A stretch of 64,000 nt of DNA from Pseudomonas sp. P818 (lineage in GTDB: Bacteria > Pseudomonadota > Gammaproteobacteria > Pseudomonadales > Pseudomonadaceae). The translations under genes were made by a program, and so were the position numbers. The notes beneath the pieces are model-generated. The model worked only from the letters and a program-made list of their open reading frames with translations, was not told the origin of the DNA and did not search any database. This document shows positions 10,703 through 18,374 of the stretch, piece after piece; position 1 is the first letter of the stretch, and each line of letters starts with the position of its first letter. Location of the stretch: the NCBI RefSeq assembly GCF_000418555.1, contig NZ_ATKM01000009.1, positions 124,001 through 188,000 on the forward strand, given 5' to 3'.

Positions 10703-11137
10703 ATGAATGCGCTTAACCTATCCACAGCCGTGAGCATTACCCACAACGCGCTCGCCGTCGGGCGTGAGCTTCGCGCTGCGCCGCTGACGGTGGCGGTGCT
10801 GGATGCCGGCGGGCATCTGATCACCTTGCAGCGCGAGGATGGTGCCAGCCTGCTGCGTCCGCAGATCGCCATCGGCAAGGCCTGGGGTGCACTGGCGCTG
10901 GGCAAGGGCTCACGTCTGATCGCCGCCGATGCGCAGCAGCGCCCGGCCTTTATCGGCGCGGTGAACAATCTGGCCCAGGGCAGCCTGGTGCCGGCCCCGG
11001 GTGGGGTGTTGATCCGTGACGCGCAGGGGCAGGTGATCGGCGCCGTCGGCATCACTGGCGACACCTCGGACATCGATGAGCAGTGTGCAGTCAGCGCGCT
11101 GGAATCTCTTGGTCTGAAGGCGGATGCGGGGGCGTAG
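10703..11137 (+). CDS. GlcG/HbpS-like heme-degrading-domain protein
   Basis: The 144-residue protein matches the GlcG/HbpS family (DUF336): MTVAVLDAGGHL-like segment, ALGKGSRLIAADAQQRPAFI, the loop PAPGGVLIRDAQGQVIGAVG and the end GITGDTSDIDEQCA. Members occur beside glycolate and glyoxylate genes and in heme-binding systems, but their biochemical job is unclear. The ATG at 10703 follows GGAG with normal spacing; the longer frame starting at 10586 runs through the AT-rich promoter. The upstream GATACTT and TTGTGTACAT motifs suggest joint control with gcl and the purine island. Confidence 0.8.
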   Translation: MNALNLSTAVSITHNALAVGRELRAAPLTVAVLDAGGHLITLQREDGASLLRPQIAIGKAWGALALGKGSRLIAADAQQRPAFIGAVNNLAQGSLVPAPGGVLIRDAQGQVIGAVGITGDTSDIDEQCAVSALESLGLKADAGA

Positions 11138-11159
11138 GGAGGCTTTGCGCACTGGCTTG

Positions 11160-11275
11160 ATCGCGGGAGGGGCTTCAGCCGCGACTGGGGCATTGAAGCG
11201 TCGCCGCTAAAGCGCCTCCCACGGCTTGCGGGGTTGCGTAGGGTGGATGTCGCCTTTTACATCCACCAGAGGTGC
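11160..11275. repeat. Degenerate REP plus GTAGGGTGGATGTCG-type palindrome
   Basis: A diverged REP unit (GGGGCTTCAGCCGCGAC) and its partner lie at about 11170-11215, followed by GTAGGGTGGATGTCG...ACATCCACC at about 11237-11268. The second type recurs at 45961-46026. No gene was found between 11138 and 11317. Confidence 0.6.
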
Positions 11276-11320
11276 ATCGGTAGAGCGCGAGCCATGCTGA
11301 GACGGACAGTAGTCACCTAG

Positions 11321-11458
11321 CAGGCCGTTAAAAACGTAGGCGAGGCAGGCAAGACAAGGCAAAAACGACCGAAAAAGCGGAGTTTACTGCTGTAAATGAG
11401 CATTTTGAGGTCGTTTTTAACGCAGTATTGCCAACGTAGGTAGTTTTTCAACGGCCTG
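11321..11458. mobile_element. MITE-like hairpin element with CTAG flanks
   Basis: A 138-bp element has inverted termini (CAGGCCGTTAAAAAC on the left, GTTTTTCAACGGCCTG on the right after a short offset) and is bracketed by CTAG on both sides, which could be a target duplication. Its centre holds a conserved hairpin, GAGTTTAC and GTAAATGAGC, also found in elements at 17740 and 47913. It has no coding capacity. The right CTAG contains the TAG stop codon of the tetR gene. Confidence 0.6.
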
Positions 11459-12097
11459 CTAGACGCTGCTTACCAGCTCGGAGGTCGTATACGGGGCGAC
11501 TTCGCAGCCCTTGAGCACCAGGCGGATGATGGTTTGCGCCGCGGCTTCGTAATCGGCGTCGTCCAGGCTGGCCTTGCCGGTGACGGTGGAGATCTGCCAG
11601 TCGAAGTCGGCGTAGGTCTGAGTCGCAGCCCAGATGCTGAACAGCAGATGATGTGGGTCGACCTTTGCCATCAGGCCCTGGTCGATCCAATGCTGGATGC
11701 AGGCGATGTTGTGTTTGGCCTGTGCGTTGAGCTGTTCGGTCTGTTCCGATGACAGGTGCGGCGCACCGTGCATGATCTCGCTGGCGAACACCTTGGAGGC
11801 ATGCGGCAGCTCGCGGGAAATACGGATCTTCGAGCGGATGTAGGCCGTTAGGACTTCGCTCGGGTGGCCCGGCTGGTTGAAGGGGGCAGAGGCGGCCAAC
11901 AGCGGCTCGACGATACTTTCCAGGACCTCGCGGTAGAGGTTTTCCTTGGATTTGAAGTAGTAGTAGACGTTGGGCTTGGGCAGGCCTGCCTTGGCCGCGA
12001 TGTCACTGGTCTTGGTGGCGGCGAAGCCCTTGTCGGCGAACTCCTCGCTGGCTGCGCGCAGGATGAGCTCTTTGTTGCGCTCGCGAATGCTGGTCAT
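11459..12097 (-). CDS. TetR-family regulator, RutR-like
   Basis: The 212-residue protein has an N-terminal TetR helix-turn-helix (FADKGFAATKTSDIAAKAGL, NVYYYFKSKENLYREVLE) and a YcdC/RutR-type ligand domain, with ISRELPHASKVFASEIMHGAP and IWAATQTYADFDWQ. RutR of E. coli senses uracil and thymine and binds TTGACCANNTGGTCAA. Very similar 16-bp boxes occur at several promoters in this window, including 12198-12213 just upstream of this gene. A purine or pyrimidine breakdown product is therefore a likely ligand, by inference. The start at 12097 (MTSIRERNKE) has an AGGG motif; the longer frame to 12139 lacks one. The stop codon lies in the end of a repeat element. Confidence 0.88.
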   Translation of the reverse strand: MTSIRERNKELILRAASEEFADKGFAATKTSDIAAKAGLPKPNVYYYFKSKENLYREVLESIVEPLLAASAPFNQPGHPSEVLTAYIRSKIRISRELPHASKVFASEIMHGAPHLSSEQTEQLNAQAKHNIACIQHWIDQGLMAKVDPHHLLFSIWAATQTYADFDWQISTVTGKASLDDADYEAAAQTIIRLVLKGCEVAPYTTSELVSSV

Positions 12098-12197
12098 AAG
12101 GCCCTGTGTCTTCTCTGCCGCCGAGCGGCGGTCGGGCATGGTAGCACCGGCTTTGCGCGAGGCTCAAGGCAGCGGCCACGGGCTGCGCAGCGTTTAA

Positions 12198-12227
12198 CTG
12201 ACTTGCGGGTCAAATTTCTGTGTACAG
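12198..12227. promoter_or_regulatory. Adjacent operators: RutR-type box and TGTGTACA palindrome
   Basis: CTGACTTGCGGGTCAA (12198-12213) fits the YTGACYNNNNGGTCAR box and CTGTGTACAG (12218-12227) fits the second palindrome. They sit four bases apart between the divergent tetR and moaA genes, so both regulators could act on either promoter. Function is inferred from repetition across the island. Confidence 0.6.
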
Positions 12228-12307
12228 GAAATGGCTTTTCTGTTCTTATCCCGAACAGTTACATCCATGAGCAAAAGTCTCGGCGCGCGACGCTGCAGGA
12301 GACCAAC

Positions 12308-13303
12308 GTGAATACCAGTCAGCTCGTCGATCCCTTCGGTCGGCGCATCACCTACCTGCGTTTGTCGGTGACCGACCGCTGCGATTTTCGCTGCACCTAC
12401 TGCATGAGCGAAGACATGCAGTTCGCGCCGCGCGCGCAGATTCTAAGCCTGGAAGAGCTCTACGCCGTGGCCGACGCCTTCATCGGCCTTGGCGTACGGC
12501 GTATTCGCATCACTGGTGGCGAGCCGCTGGTGCGCAAGAATCTGCTGAGCCTGCTGCAGCGCCTGGGCGAGCGTGACGAGCTGGAAGACCTGGCCATTAC
12601 CACCAATGGTTCGCAGCTGGCTGAGCTGGCGGCGCCCTTGCGTGCGGCCGGTGTGCGCCGGCTGAACATCAGCCTGGATTCGCTGCGGCGCGAGCGCTTC
12701 GCCGCCTTCACCCGGCGTGACAAACTCGACCAGGTGCTGGCCGGTATCGATGCGGCGCGTGCTGCCGGCTTCGACAGGATCAAGCTCAACAGCGTGGTAC
12801 AGAGCGGGCGCAACGACGACGAGGTGCTGGATCTGGTCGAGTTCGCCATCGACCGTGGTCTGGATATCAGCTTTATCGAGGAAATGCCGCTGGGCAGCGT
12901 GGTGAGCCATAGTCGCGAGCAGACCTTCTGCTCCAGCGACGAGGTGCGCCAGCGTATCGAGCAGCGACACTCACTGCTGCGTAGCAGCGCGGTAACCGGC
13001 GGCCCCTCGCGCTACTGGCAGGTGGTCGGTAGCGATACGCGAGTCGGCTTTATCTCGCCGCACAGTCACAACTTCTGCGGCGACTGCAACCGTGTGCGGG
13101 TTACTGCCGAGGGCAAGCTGGTGCTCTGCCTTGGCCACGACAACGCGCTGGATCTCAAACGTCTGCTGCGCGCCCACCCCGGTGACGGTGAACGCCTGCG
13201 TCAGGCTCTGGTCGAGGCACTGCGCCTGAAGCCCGAGCGGCACCACTTCGCCACCGACGAGCAGGTCCAGGTGGTGCGCTTCATGAGCATGACCGGTGGC
13301 TGA
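12308..13303 (+). CDS. moaA: GTP 3',8-cyclase MoaA (molybdenum cofactor biosynthesis)
   Basis: This 331-residue radical SAM enzyme makes the first intermediate of molybdopterin from GTP. The N-terminal cluster motif CDFRCTYC uses Cys25, Cys29 and Cys32; the second cluster is formed near the C terminus by CGDCNRVRVTAEGKLVLC. The chain ends in the required GG. The start is GTG at 12308, preceded by AGGAG. In P. aeruginosa a second moaA copy sits at the same place, so this is probably the paralogue (moaA2). Its position makes sense because xanthine dehydrogenase in the same island needs molybdenum cofactor. Confidence 0.95.
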   Translation: MNTSQLVDPFGRRITYLRLSVTDRCDFRCTYCMSEDMQFAPRAQILSLEELYAVADAFIGLGVRRIRITGGEPLVRKNLLSLLQRLGERDELEDLAITTNGSQLAELAAPLRAAGVRRLNISLDSLRRERFAAFTRRDKLDQVLAGIDAARAAGFDRIKLNSVVQSGRNDDEVLDLVEFAIDRGLDISFIEEMPLGSVVSHSREQTFCSSDEVRQRIEQRHSLLRSSAVTGGPSRYWQVVGSDTRVGFISPHSHNFCGDCNRVRVTAEGKLVLCLGHDNALDLKRLLRAHPGDGERLRQALVEALRLKPERHHFATDEQVQVVRFMSMTGG

Positions 13304-13305
13304 GG

Positions 13306-13331
13306 GATGCCGGCGCCTGGACGCCGGCATC
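13306..13331. terminator. Perfect 10-bp hairpin between convergent moaA and permease genes
   Basis: GATGCCGGCG and CGCCGGCATC pair around a six-base loop in the 33-bp gap between two converging genes. A T-tract is lacking, so termination is plausible rather than certain. Confidence 0.5.
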
Positions 13332-13336
13332 TGATC

Positions 13337-14803
13337 TCAGATTGCGACGTTGGCGCGCTTGAGCGCCTGCGCCTGACCATGCATCAGACCGTAATGCAGT
13401 ACTGCGCCGAGCAGGGCGCCGAGTAGCCAGGCGTAACCGGACAGCTGACTCAGGGCAGGCGCCCAGACCGAGGCGACGGAGAACACCGAGCCGATGGCAA
13501 AGGCGATCAGCGCCTTGCGGTTCCAGCCGCCATCGAAGTAGTACGCAGAACCGACTTCGGCACTGAACAGCTGCTGCAGGTCGAGCTTGCGCCGGCGCAC
13601 CAGGTAGTAGTCGGCGACGATGATGCCGTACAGCGGCGCGAGCACGGCGCCGAGGGTGTCGACGAAAGCGGCGATGCCGACGCTGCTGATGAAGGCCACC
13701 CACAGTGCGCCGATGAAGAAGGCGATGCCGGCGGTGATGAAGCCACCGGTGCGCGCGCTGATATGCGCCGGGGCCAGGTTGGCCAGGTCGTAGGCCGGCG
13801 GGATGAAGTTGGCCACCAGATTGATGCCCACGGTCGCGGCGAAGAAGGTCAGCGCGGCGATGATCGTCAGGGTCAGGTTATCGACGCGCGCGACGATGTC
13901 GGTGGGGTTGGTCAGCGTCTCGCCGAACACCACCACGGTACCCGCGGTGATCACCAGGGCGATCAGCGAGAAGAACGCCAGGCTCACCGGCAGGCCGAGG
14001 AAGTTGCCGATGGTCATCTGCTTCTCGCTTTTGACGAAGCGGGCGAAGTCGCCGTAGTTGATCACCACCGCGGCGAAGTAGGCGACCATGGTGCCGACCA
14101 CCGCGAAGAAGGCAGCCACCGGGCCGGCCTTGTATTCACCGCTGCCACTGAAGATGTTGCCCAGCTCGCTGAGCAGGCTGGGGCCGGCCTTGTACCAGAT
14201 CAGGCCCATCAGCGCGATCATCACCACGTAGACCAGCGGCCCGGCCCAGTTGAGGAAGCGGGTGATCCAGCTCATGCCGCAGACGAACAGCGCCACCTGG
14301 AACAGGCAGACGATCACGTAGGACAGCCAGCCGATGGCGGTCAGGCCCATGTATACGGCCGGGTCCTGCGGTTGCAGCAGCGAGTTGAGCAGCAGCGCCA
14401 CCGCGGTGGAGGCGAAGTAGGTCTGCACGCCGTACCAGAAGATGGCGACGATACCGCGCACCAGGGCGGGGAAGTTGGCGCCGCGCACGCCCATGCTGGC
14501 GCGAGCGAACACCGGGAAAGGAATGCCGTACTTGACGCTGGGTTTGCCGGTCAGCTGTACCAGGCCCATGACGATGAAGCCGGCGAGGACGATGCCGGCC
14601 AGTACCGCCCAGCCATTGAGCCCGTAGGAGATGAACAGCGTCGCCGCCAGGGTATAGCCGAACAGGCTCTGAATGTCGTTCGACCAGACGTTGAAGATCT
14701 CGAACCAGCCCCAGGTACGTTTCTCGGGAGCCAGGGGGGCGAGATCCTCGTTGTGCAGCGAGGTATCGATGTGCTTGATGCGGAAATCTTCGGCGTTGGA
14801 CAT
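13337..14803 (-). CDS. NCS1-family nucleobase/allantoin-type permease
   Basis: The 488-residue protein has about twelve membrane segments and NCS1 hallmarks: WGWFEIFNVWSNDIQSLFGY at the start, RASMGVRGANFPALVRG and AIFWYGVQTYFAS. NCS1 carriers import purines, pyrimidines, allantoin or hydantoins with sodium or protons. The context (RutR-like regulator, purine catabolic genes) favours a purine or its degradation product; allantoin is one possibility that sequence alone cannot settle. The ATG at 14803 is preceded by an AGCTG motif; upstream frame extends into the operator region. Two operator classes lie 90-240 bp upstream. Confidence 0.88.
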   Translation of the reverse strand: MSNAEDFRIKHIDTSLHNEDLAPLAPEKRTWGWFEIFNVWSNDIQSLFGYTLAATLFISYGLNGWAVLAGIVLAGFIVMGLVQLTGKPSVKYGIPFPVFARASMGVRGANFPALVRGIVAIFWYGVQTYFASTAVALLLNSLLQPQDPAVYMGLTAIGWLSYVIVCLFQVALFVCGMSWITRFLNWAGPLVYVVMIALMGLIWYKAGPSLLSELGNIFSGSGEYKAGPVAAFFAVVGTMVAYFAAVVINYGDFARFVKSEKQMTIGNFLGLPVSLAFFSLIALVITAGTVVVFGETLTNPTDIVARVDNLTLTIIAALTFFAATVGINLVANFIPPAYDLANLAPAHISARTGGFITAGIAFFIGALWVAFISSVGIAAFVDTLGAVLAPLYGIIVADYYLVRRRKLDLQQLFSAEVGSAYYFDGGWNRKALIAFAIGSVFSVASVWAPALSQLSGYAWLLGALLGAVLHYGLMHGQAQALKRANVAI

Positions 14804-14900
14804 GGACAGCTCCCAGTTTTGTTCTTGCGCCGTGGTGGCGTATGAGGAGGTTTGTCTGCAGGTTTCGTTCCGATTTTGTATTCGCGTCATGACTGAATCG

Positions 14901-14999
14901 ATGTATACAGACATCTCAACAGTGTTTCGGTAGGAACCTGTTTGTCTTGTACACATAAAATACGTTGCTGAATATGGCTTTCGGATAAATTGCACACAA
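14901..14999. promoter_or_regulatory. Three TTGTRTACAA-like palindromes upstream of the NCS1 permease
   Basis: ATGTATACAG (14901-14910), TTGTACACAT (14947-14956) and TTGCACACAA (14990-14999) are diverged copies spaced about 44 bp apart centre to centre. They occupy the AT-rich promoter region of the permease (14804-15260). Such spacing, near four helical turns, would place dimers on one DNA face. Binding by the local GntR protein is inference. Confidence 0.45.
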
Positions 15000-15025
15000 A
15001 AAATAGAAATATTGTGATCAAAAAC

Positions 15026-15041
15026 TTGACCTTGCGGTCAG
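15026..15041. promoter_or_regulatory. RutR-type box upstream of the NCS1 permease
   Basis: TTGACCTTGCGGTCAG matches the YTGACYNNNNGGTCAR pattern fully. It lies about 220 bp before the permease start and 235 bp after the end of the Tsx-like gene. Confidence 0.6.
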
Positions 15042-15171
15042 TTGTGTGCCTGCAAGGCGTTGATGAAAAAGCCGAATAGGCGGCCCGATTCTGCACCGAT
15101 GCGGTGCCAGGCCTGATTGCGGAGCGCCGGGTTGGTGCGGTGATTCAAGCCGGCTTGATAAAGGCGGCGCA

Positions 15172-15198
15172 AAGAAAAAGGGAAGGGCGCGAACGCCC
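15172..15198 (-). terminator. Rho-independent terminator after the Tsx-like gene
   Basis: Read on the minus strand, GGGCG TTCG CGCCC is followed by TTCCCTTTTT. The tetraloop and T-rich tail are typical. It lies 62 bp beyond the stop codon. Confidence 0.7.
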
Positions 15199-15260
15199 AT
15201 CCCCCTTTTTACCCGGCCGCCGTCCCTACCCGACGTCGGCCAAGTGCGTTGCGGCAGTGG

Positions 15261-16121
15261 TCAGAAGTGGTACTTGACCAGTGCCTGCACAGCTGTCTGG
15301 TCGAAGCGATCGCCCGAACCATCCACCGGTTTCACGCCGTACTTGGCGCGCCACATGTTGATCTCGGTGCCGACGTAGAGCTGGCGCTCCTTGCCGAACA
15401 GGGCCTTGCCGGCGTCCCACTTGACCTGGATCGAGGAGCCCACCGAGGTCTGAGTGCCGGCATCGCGCGACGGCGAGCGCCAGTCGACGAAGCCGTCGAC
15501 GACGAAATCCTGATCGCCCAGGCTGAAGGGGTACGCGGCGCTGACGGTCAGCTGGGTGGCGTAGCCGTTGCTGTCGGCGTCCTTGAAGAAGGTGTGGTTG
15601 TTGATCTTGACCCGGTACAGATTGGTCTTGAAGTAGTTGAAGCCGGGGATCTCCCAGTCCAGGCCGACGCCGTACAGGTAGTTCTCCGGGCCGGGACCAC
15701 CTTCGCCTTTCTCGTAGGTGAAGGCGGCGTAGACGTCCTTGATCGGGCCGGCAGCCAGCTTCTGCCCGGTCAGCCAGCTCAGGCTGATGCGCGGGGAGAA
15801 TTCCATGTAGTAGAAGGAATTCTTGTCATGCTGGCGGAAGGTGCCGTTGTCGAAGCTGCCGCGCGACTGCACGTTGTCGGCGCGGATGTAGTCGAGGAAA
15901 TAGAATACGTCGCCCCAGACCCAGCCGCTGGCGTGTTCGAAGGTGAAGGTGGTCTGGGTGCGCTGCTCCTCGCCATTGAAGTTCATGCGCTGGAAGTTCT
16001 CGCCATACAGGTAGGACAGGCTGTTGTCCTGCCAGTACAGCAGGTCGCCGGCGAGGGCCTGCTGGCCGGCGAGCAGGCCGGCAGAGAGCGCGAAGCAGTG
16101 AGGCAGATGCTTGAGTTTCAT
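15261..16121 (-). CDS. Tsx-like nucleoside-specific outer-membrane channel
   Basis: The 286-residue protein begins with a signal peptide (MKLKHLPHCFALSAGLLAGQ, cleavage likely after QALA) followed by GDLLYWQDNSLSYLYGENFQ. The body is rich in alternating aromatic beta-strands and ends in KYHF, with a terminal phenylalanine as in most porins. It resembles the Tsx family of small beta-barrels that pass nucleosides and related compounds. The gene follows the xanthine/urate permease on the same strand with 77 bp between them, which suggests the pair carries a purine or its product across both membranes. Confidence 0.82.
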   Translation of the reverse strand: MKLKHLPHCFALSAGLLAGQQALAGDLLYWQDNSLSYLYGENFQRMNFNGEEQRTQTTFTFEHASGWVWGDVFYFLDYIRADNVQSRGSFDNGTFRQHDKNSFYYMEFSPRISLSWLTGQKLAAGPIKDVYAAFTYEKGEGGPGPENYLYGVGLDWEIPGFNYFKTNLYRVKINNHTFFKDADSNGYATQLTVSAAYPFSLGDQDFVVDGFVDWRSPSRDAGTQTSVGSSIQVKWDAGKALFGKERQLYVGTEINMWRAKYGVKPVDGSGDRFDQTAVQALVKYHF

Positions 16122-16198
16122 GGGTTTTCCTTATTGTTGGCGTGCAAGCGGACAACTCCCGGCGGCGCAGCACCGGGAGGGGTAAGGGTAAAAGGGGA

Positions 16199-17701
16199 TC
16201 AGCCGGAGCGTGTGGTGGTGGCCAGGTCGCGGCTCAGGGTCTTGAGGCTGCTGTCGTCGATGTGATCGTCGTCCTCGCGGTTCTGCAGCACGGTGTGCAG
16301 GTGCGCTTCGGGATCGTAGTCGTCTTCCTCCACTTCGTGAGCTTCATCGGGCAGGAAGATGTTCAGCAGAATGGCACTGAAGGCGCCGATGGTGATGGGC
16401 GAGCCGAAGATGTTCTTCAGCACGTCGGGCATGTGCGACAGCACGTCCGGCACGCCGGCCACGCCCAGGCCCATGCCCAGCGAGATGGCCACGATCAGCA
16501 CGTTGCGACGGTGCAGGCCGGCTTCGCTGAGAATCTTGATGCCGGCCACCGCGACGGTGCCGAACATGATCAGGGTGGCGCCGCCCAGTACCGGCTTGGG
16601 CATCAGTTGCAGCACCGCGCCGACCGCCGGGAACAGGCCGAGCAGCACCAGGATGCCGGCGATGTAGAAGGCCACGTGACGGCTGGCCACGCCGGTGAGC
16701 TGGATCACCCCGTTGTTCTGGCTGAAGGTGGTCATCGGCAGGCTGTTGAACATGGCGGCGACCGCCGAGTTGCAGCCGTCGGCCAGCACCCCGGACTTGA
16801 TCCGGCGCATGTACAGCGGTCCCTTGACCGGCTGTTTGGAGATGATCGAGTTGGCGGTCAGGTCGCCGGCGGTTTCCAGCGGGGTGATCAGGAAGATCAC
16901 GGCGATCGGCACGAAGGCGATCCAGTCGAAGCCGAAACCGTACTTGAATGGCTGCGGCACGCTGATCAGCGGCACCTCGGCCATGTTGGCGAAGTCCACC
17001 CGGCCGGTGAACCAGGCCACCGCGAAGCCCAGGGCCAGCCCGATGATCACCGCCGACAGGCGCAACACCTGCGAGGAGGCGCGGTTGAGCAGGACGATGG
17101 TGCCCAGTACCAGGCCGCCGAGCGCCAGGTGGTGCAGGGCGCCGAGATCCGCTGCGCCGTAGCCGCCGGCCAGATCGGTCATGCCCACCTTGATCAGCGA
17201 CAGGCCCATCAGGCAGATGATGGTGCCGGTGACCACCGGGGTGATCACCTTGCGCAGCTTGTTGATGAACTGGCTGAAGACGATCTCGACGAAGGCGGCG
17301 CAGAAGCAGATGCCGAATAGCGTGGCGAGTATCTCCTCCTCGCTGGCGCCGCGGCCCTTGACGATGAAGCCGGCGCTGAGGATCACGCTGAGAAAGCCGA
17401 AGCTGGTGCCCTGCAGGCACAGCAGGCCGGAGCCAATCGGGCCGATGCGCTTGGCCTGGACGAAGGTGCCGAGGCCGGAGACGAACAGCGCCATGCTCAC
17501 CAGATACGGCACATGGGCGCCGAGGCCCAGCGCGCTGCCGACGATCAGGGTGGGGGTGATGATGCCGACGAAGCTAGCCAGCACATGCTGCAGCGCCGCG
17601 AAGATGGCTGGGGCGAACGCTGGCGTGTCGTCCAGCTGGTAGATCAGGTCGCTATTGCCGGAAGGCGCAGCGGGGGCTTGGGTGTTGCTGTCTGTGGTCA
17701 T
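16199..17701 (-). CDS. NCS2-family xanthine/urate permease
   Basis: The 500-residue protein has fourteen predicted hydrophobic segments and the NCS2 signature QNNGVIQLTGVASRHVAF. The segment FVPIAVIFLITPLETAGDLT corresponds to the conserved substrate-site helix. NCS2 members of the UacT/XanQ branch import urate or xanthine with protons; which one applies here is not decided by sequence. The start at 17701 (MTTDSN) follows GGCAGG with seven bases between; an upstream ATG at 17716 has no such motif. The acidic C-terminal tail (EVEEDDYDPEAH) is cytoplasmic. It is transcribed toward the Tsx-like gene. Confidence 0.9.
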   Translation of the reverse strand: MTTDSNTQAPAAPSGNSDLIYQLDDTPAFAPAIFAALQHVLASFVGIITPTLIVGSALGLGAHVPYLVSMALFVSGLGTFVQAKRIGPIGSGLLCLQGTSFGFLSVILSAGFIVKGRGASEEEILATLFGICFCAAFVEIVFSQFINKLRKVITPVVTGTIICLMGLSLIKVGMTDLAGGYGAADLGALHHLALGGLVLGTIVLLNRASSQVLRLSAVIIGLALGFAVAWFTGRVDFANMAEVPLISVPQPFKYGFGFDWIAFVPIAVIFLITPLETAGDLTANSIISKQPVKGPLYMRRIKSGVLADGCNSAVAAMFNSLPMTTFSQNNGVIQLTGVASRHVAFYIAGILVLLGLFPAVGAVLQLMPKPVLGGATLIMFGTVAVAGIKILSEAGLHRRNVLIVAISLGMGLGVAGVPDVLSHMPDVLKNIFGSPITIGAFSAILLNIFLPDEAHEVEEDDYDPEAHLHTVLQNREDDDHIDDSSLKTLSRDLATTTRSG

Positions 17702-17739
17702 GTCATAGCCTGCCATTTTGTTTTTATACGGTCATGGGC

Positions 17740-17885
17740 TTAGAACCTGTTCAAAGTCTGCTGCGCGTCGGCACTGCTGCGTTAAAAACAGGCTCGGACT
17801 GCTCATTTACAACTCGTAAACTCTGCGTCCTCGCCTGTTTTTGCCTTGCATTGCTCTAGCTCGCGAGACTTTGCACAGGTTCTTA
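17740..17885. mobile_element. MITE-like hairpin element, 146 bp
   Basis: Inverted ends TTAGAACCTGTTCAAAGTCT and AGACTTTGCACAGGTTCTTA enclose nested arms (AAAAACAGGC and GCCTGTTTTT) and the core hairpin GCTCATTTAC and GTAAACTC. The core and its flanks match the elements at 11321 and 47913, though the outermost arms differ. It contains no reading frame of note and separates the permease from its operators. Confidence 0.6.
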
Positions 17886-17926
17886 CACGAGGCTTCACGG
17901 CACCTCTGCTCCGATTGATCGAAAAA

Positions 17927-17942
17927 TTGTCCGATCGGTCAG
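17927..17942. promoter_or_regulatory. RutR-type box upstream of the NCS2 permease
   Basis: TTGTCCGATCGGTCAG differs from the consensus box at one position in the left half. It is 226 bp upstream of the permease start, beyond the hairpin element. Confidence 0.5.
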
Positions 17943-17996
17943 AATGGGCCGACTATAGCAACTTGTAGACATGGTTAAAAACAATTTATTTTTGAA

Positions 17997-18006
17997 TTGT
18001 GCACAA
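17997..18006. promoter_or_regulatory. TTGTGCACAA palindrome upstream of the NCS2 permease
   Basis: This perfect 10-bp palindrome follows an AT-rich run. It differs from TTGTGTACAA at one base. Bases 18011-18330 beyond it show no gene: only a GTAGGGTGGGCTTTAGCCCACC palindrome at about 18229-18250 and sequence I do not recognise. Confidence 0.5.
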
Positions 18007-18331
18007 AAAATGAACCGCCGGTCAGCTTGCGCTGCCGGCGGTTCGACGTGGTGTCGGTTAGGCGGTTAGGTCGGTCCCGCACGAAGCAGGGGGTAGGGCG
18101 GACATGGTGCAGCCTTGTCCGCCAATGTTCTTTCGCCGTCCTCTGTGCAAGCGGCGGACGACAAGCCTTCGGCATGTACCGGGTCGGTGAGCTTCCAGCG
18201 CAAGCCATTTCCTTTGGAGCCGCGGCCCGTAGGGTGGGCTTTAGCCCACCAGCGGTAGTCAGCGTGGTCTCACCCTCAAGGCTCTGAACCTGCCCTGCAA
18301 CACCTAGCCACGGCTAACAGGGACATAACCT

Positions 18332-18366
18332 AAAAAAATGCCGCGCCCATTCACGGGCGCGGCATG
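18332..18366 (-). terminator. Strong Rho-independent terminator after puuD
   Basis: On the minus strand ATGCCGCGCCC pairs with GGGCGCGGCAT across a six-base loop and is followed by seven T residues. It ends the puuE-uraD-allA-puuD unit nine bases beyond the puuD stop codon. Confidence 0.9.
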
Positions 18367-18374
18367 TGTGGCAA

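Noticed and set aside
18011..18330. Possible broken gene upstream of puuD
   Set aside because: Several short frames occur but none resembles a known protein and no disrupted homology was seen.
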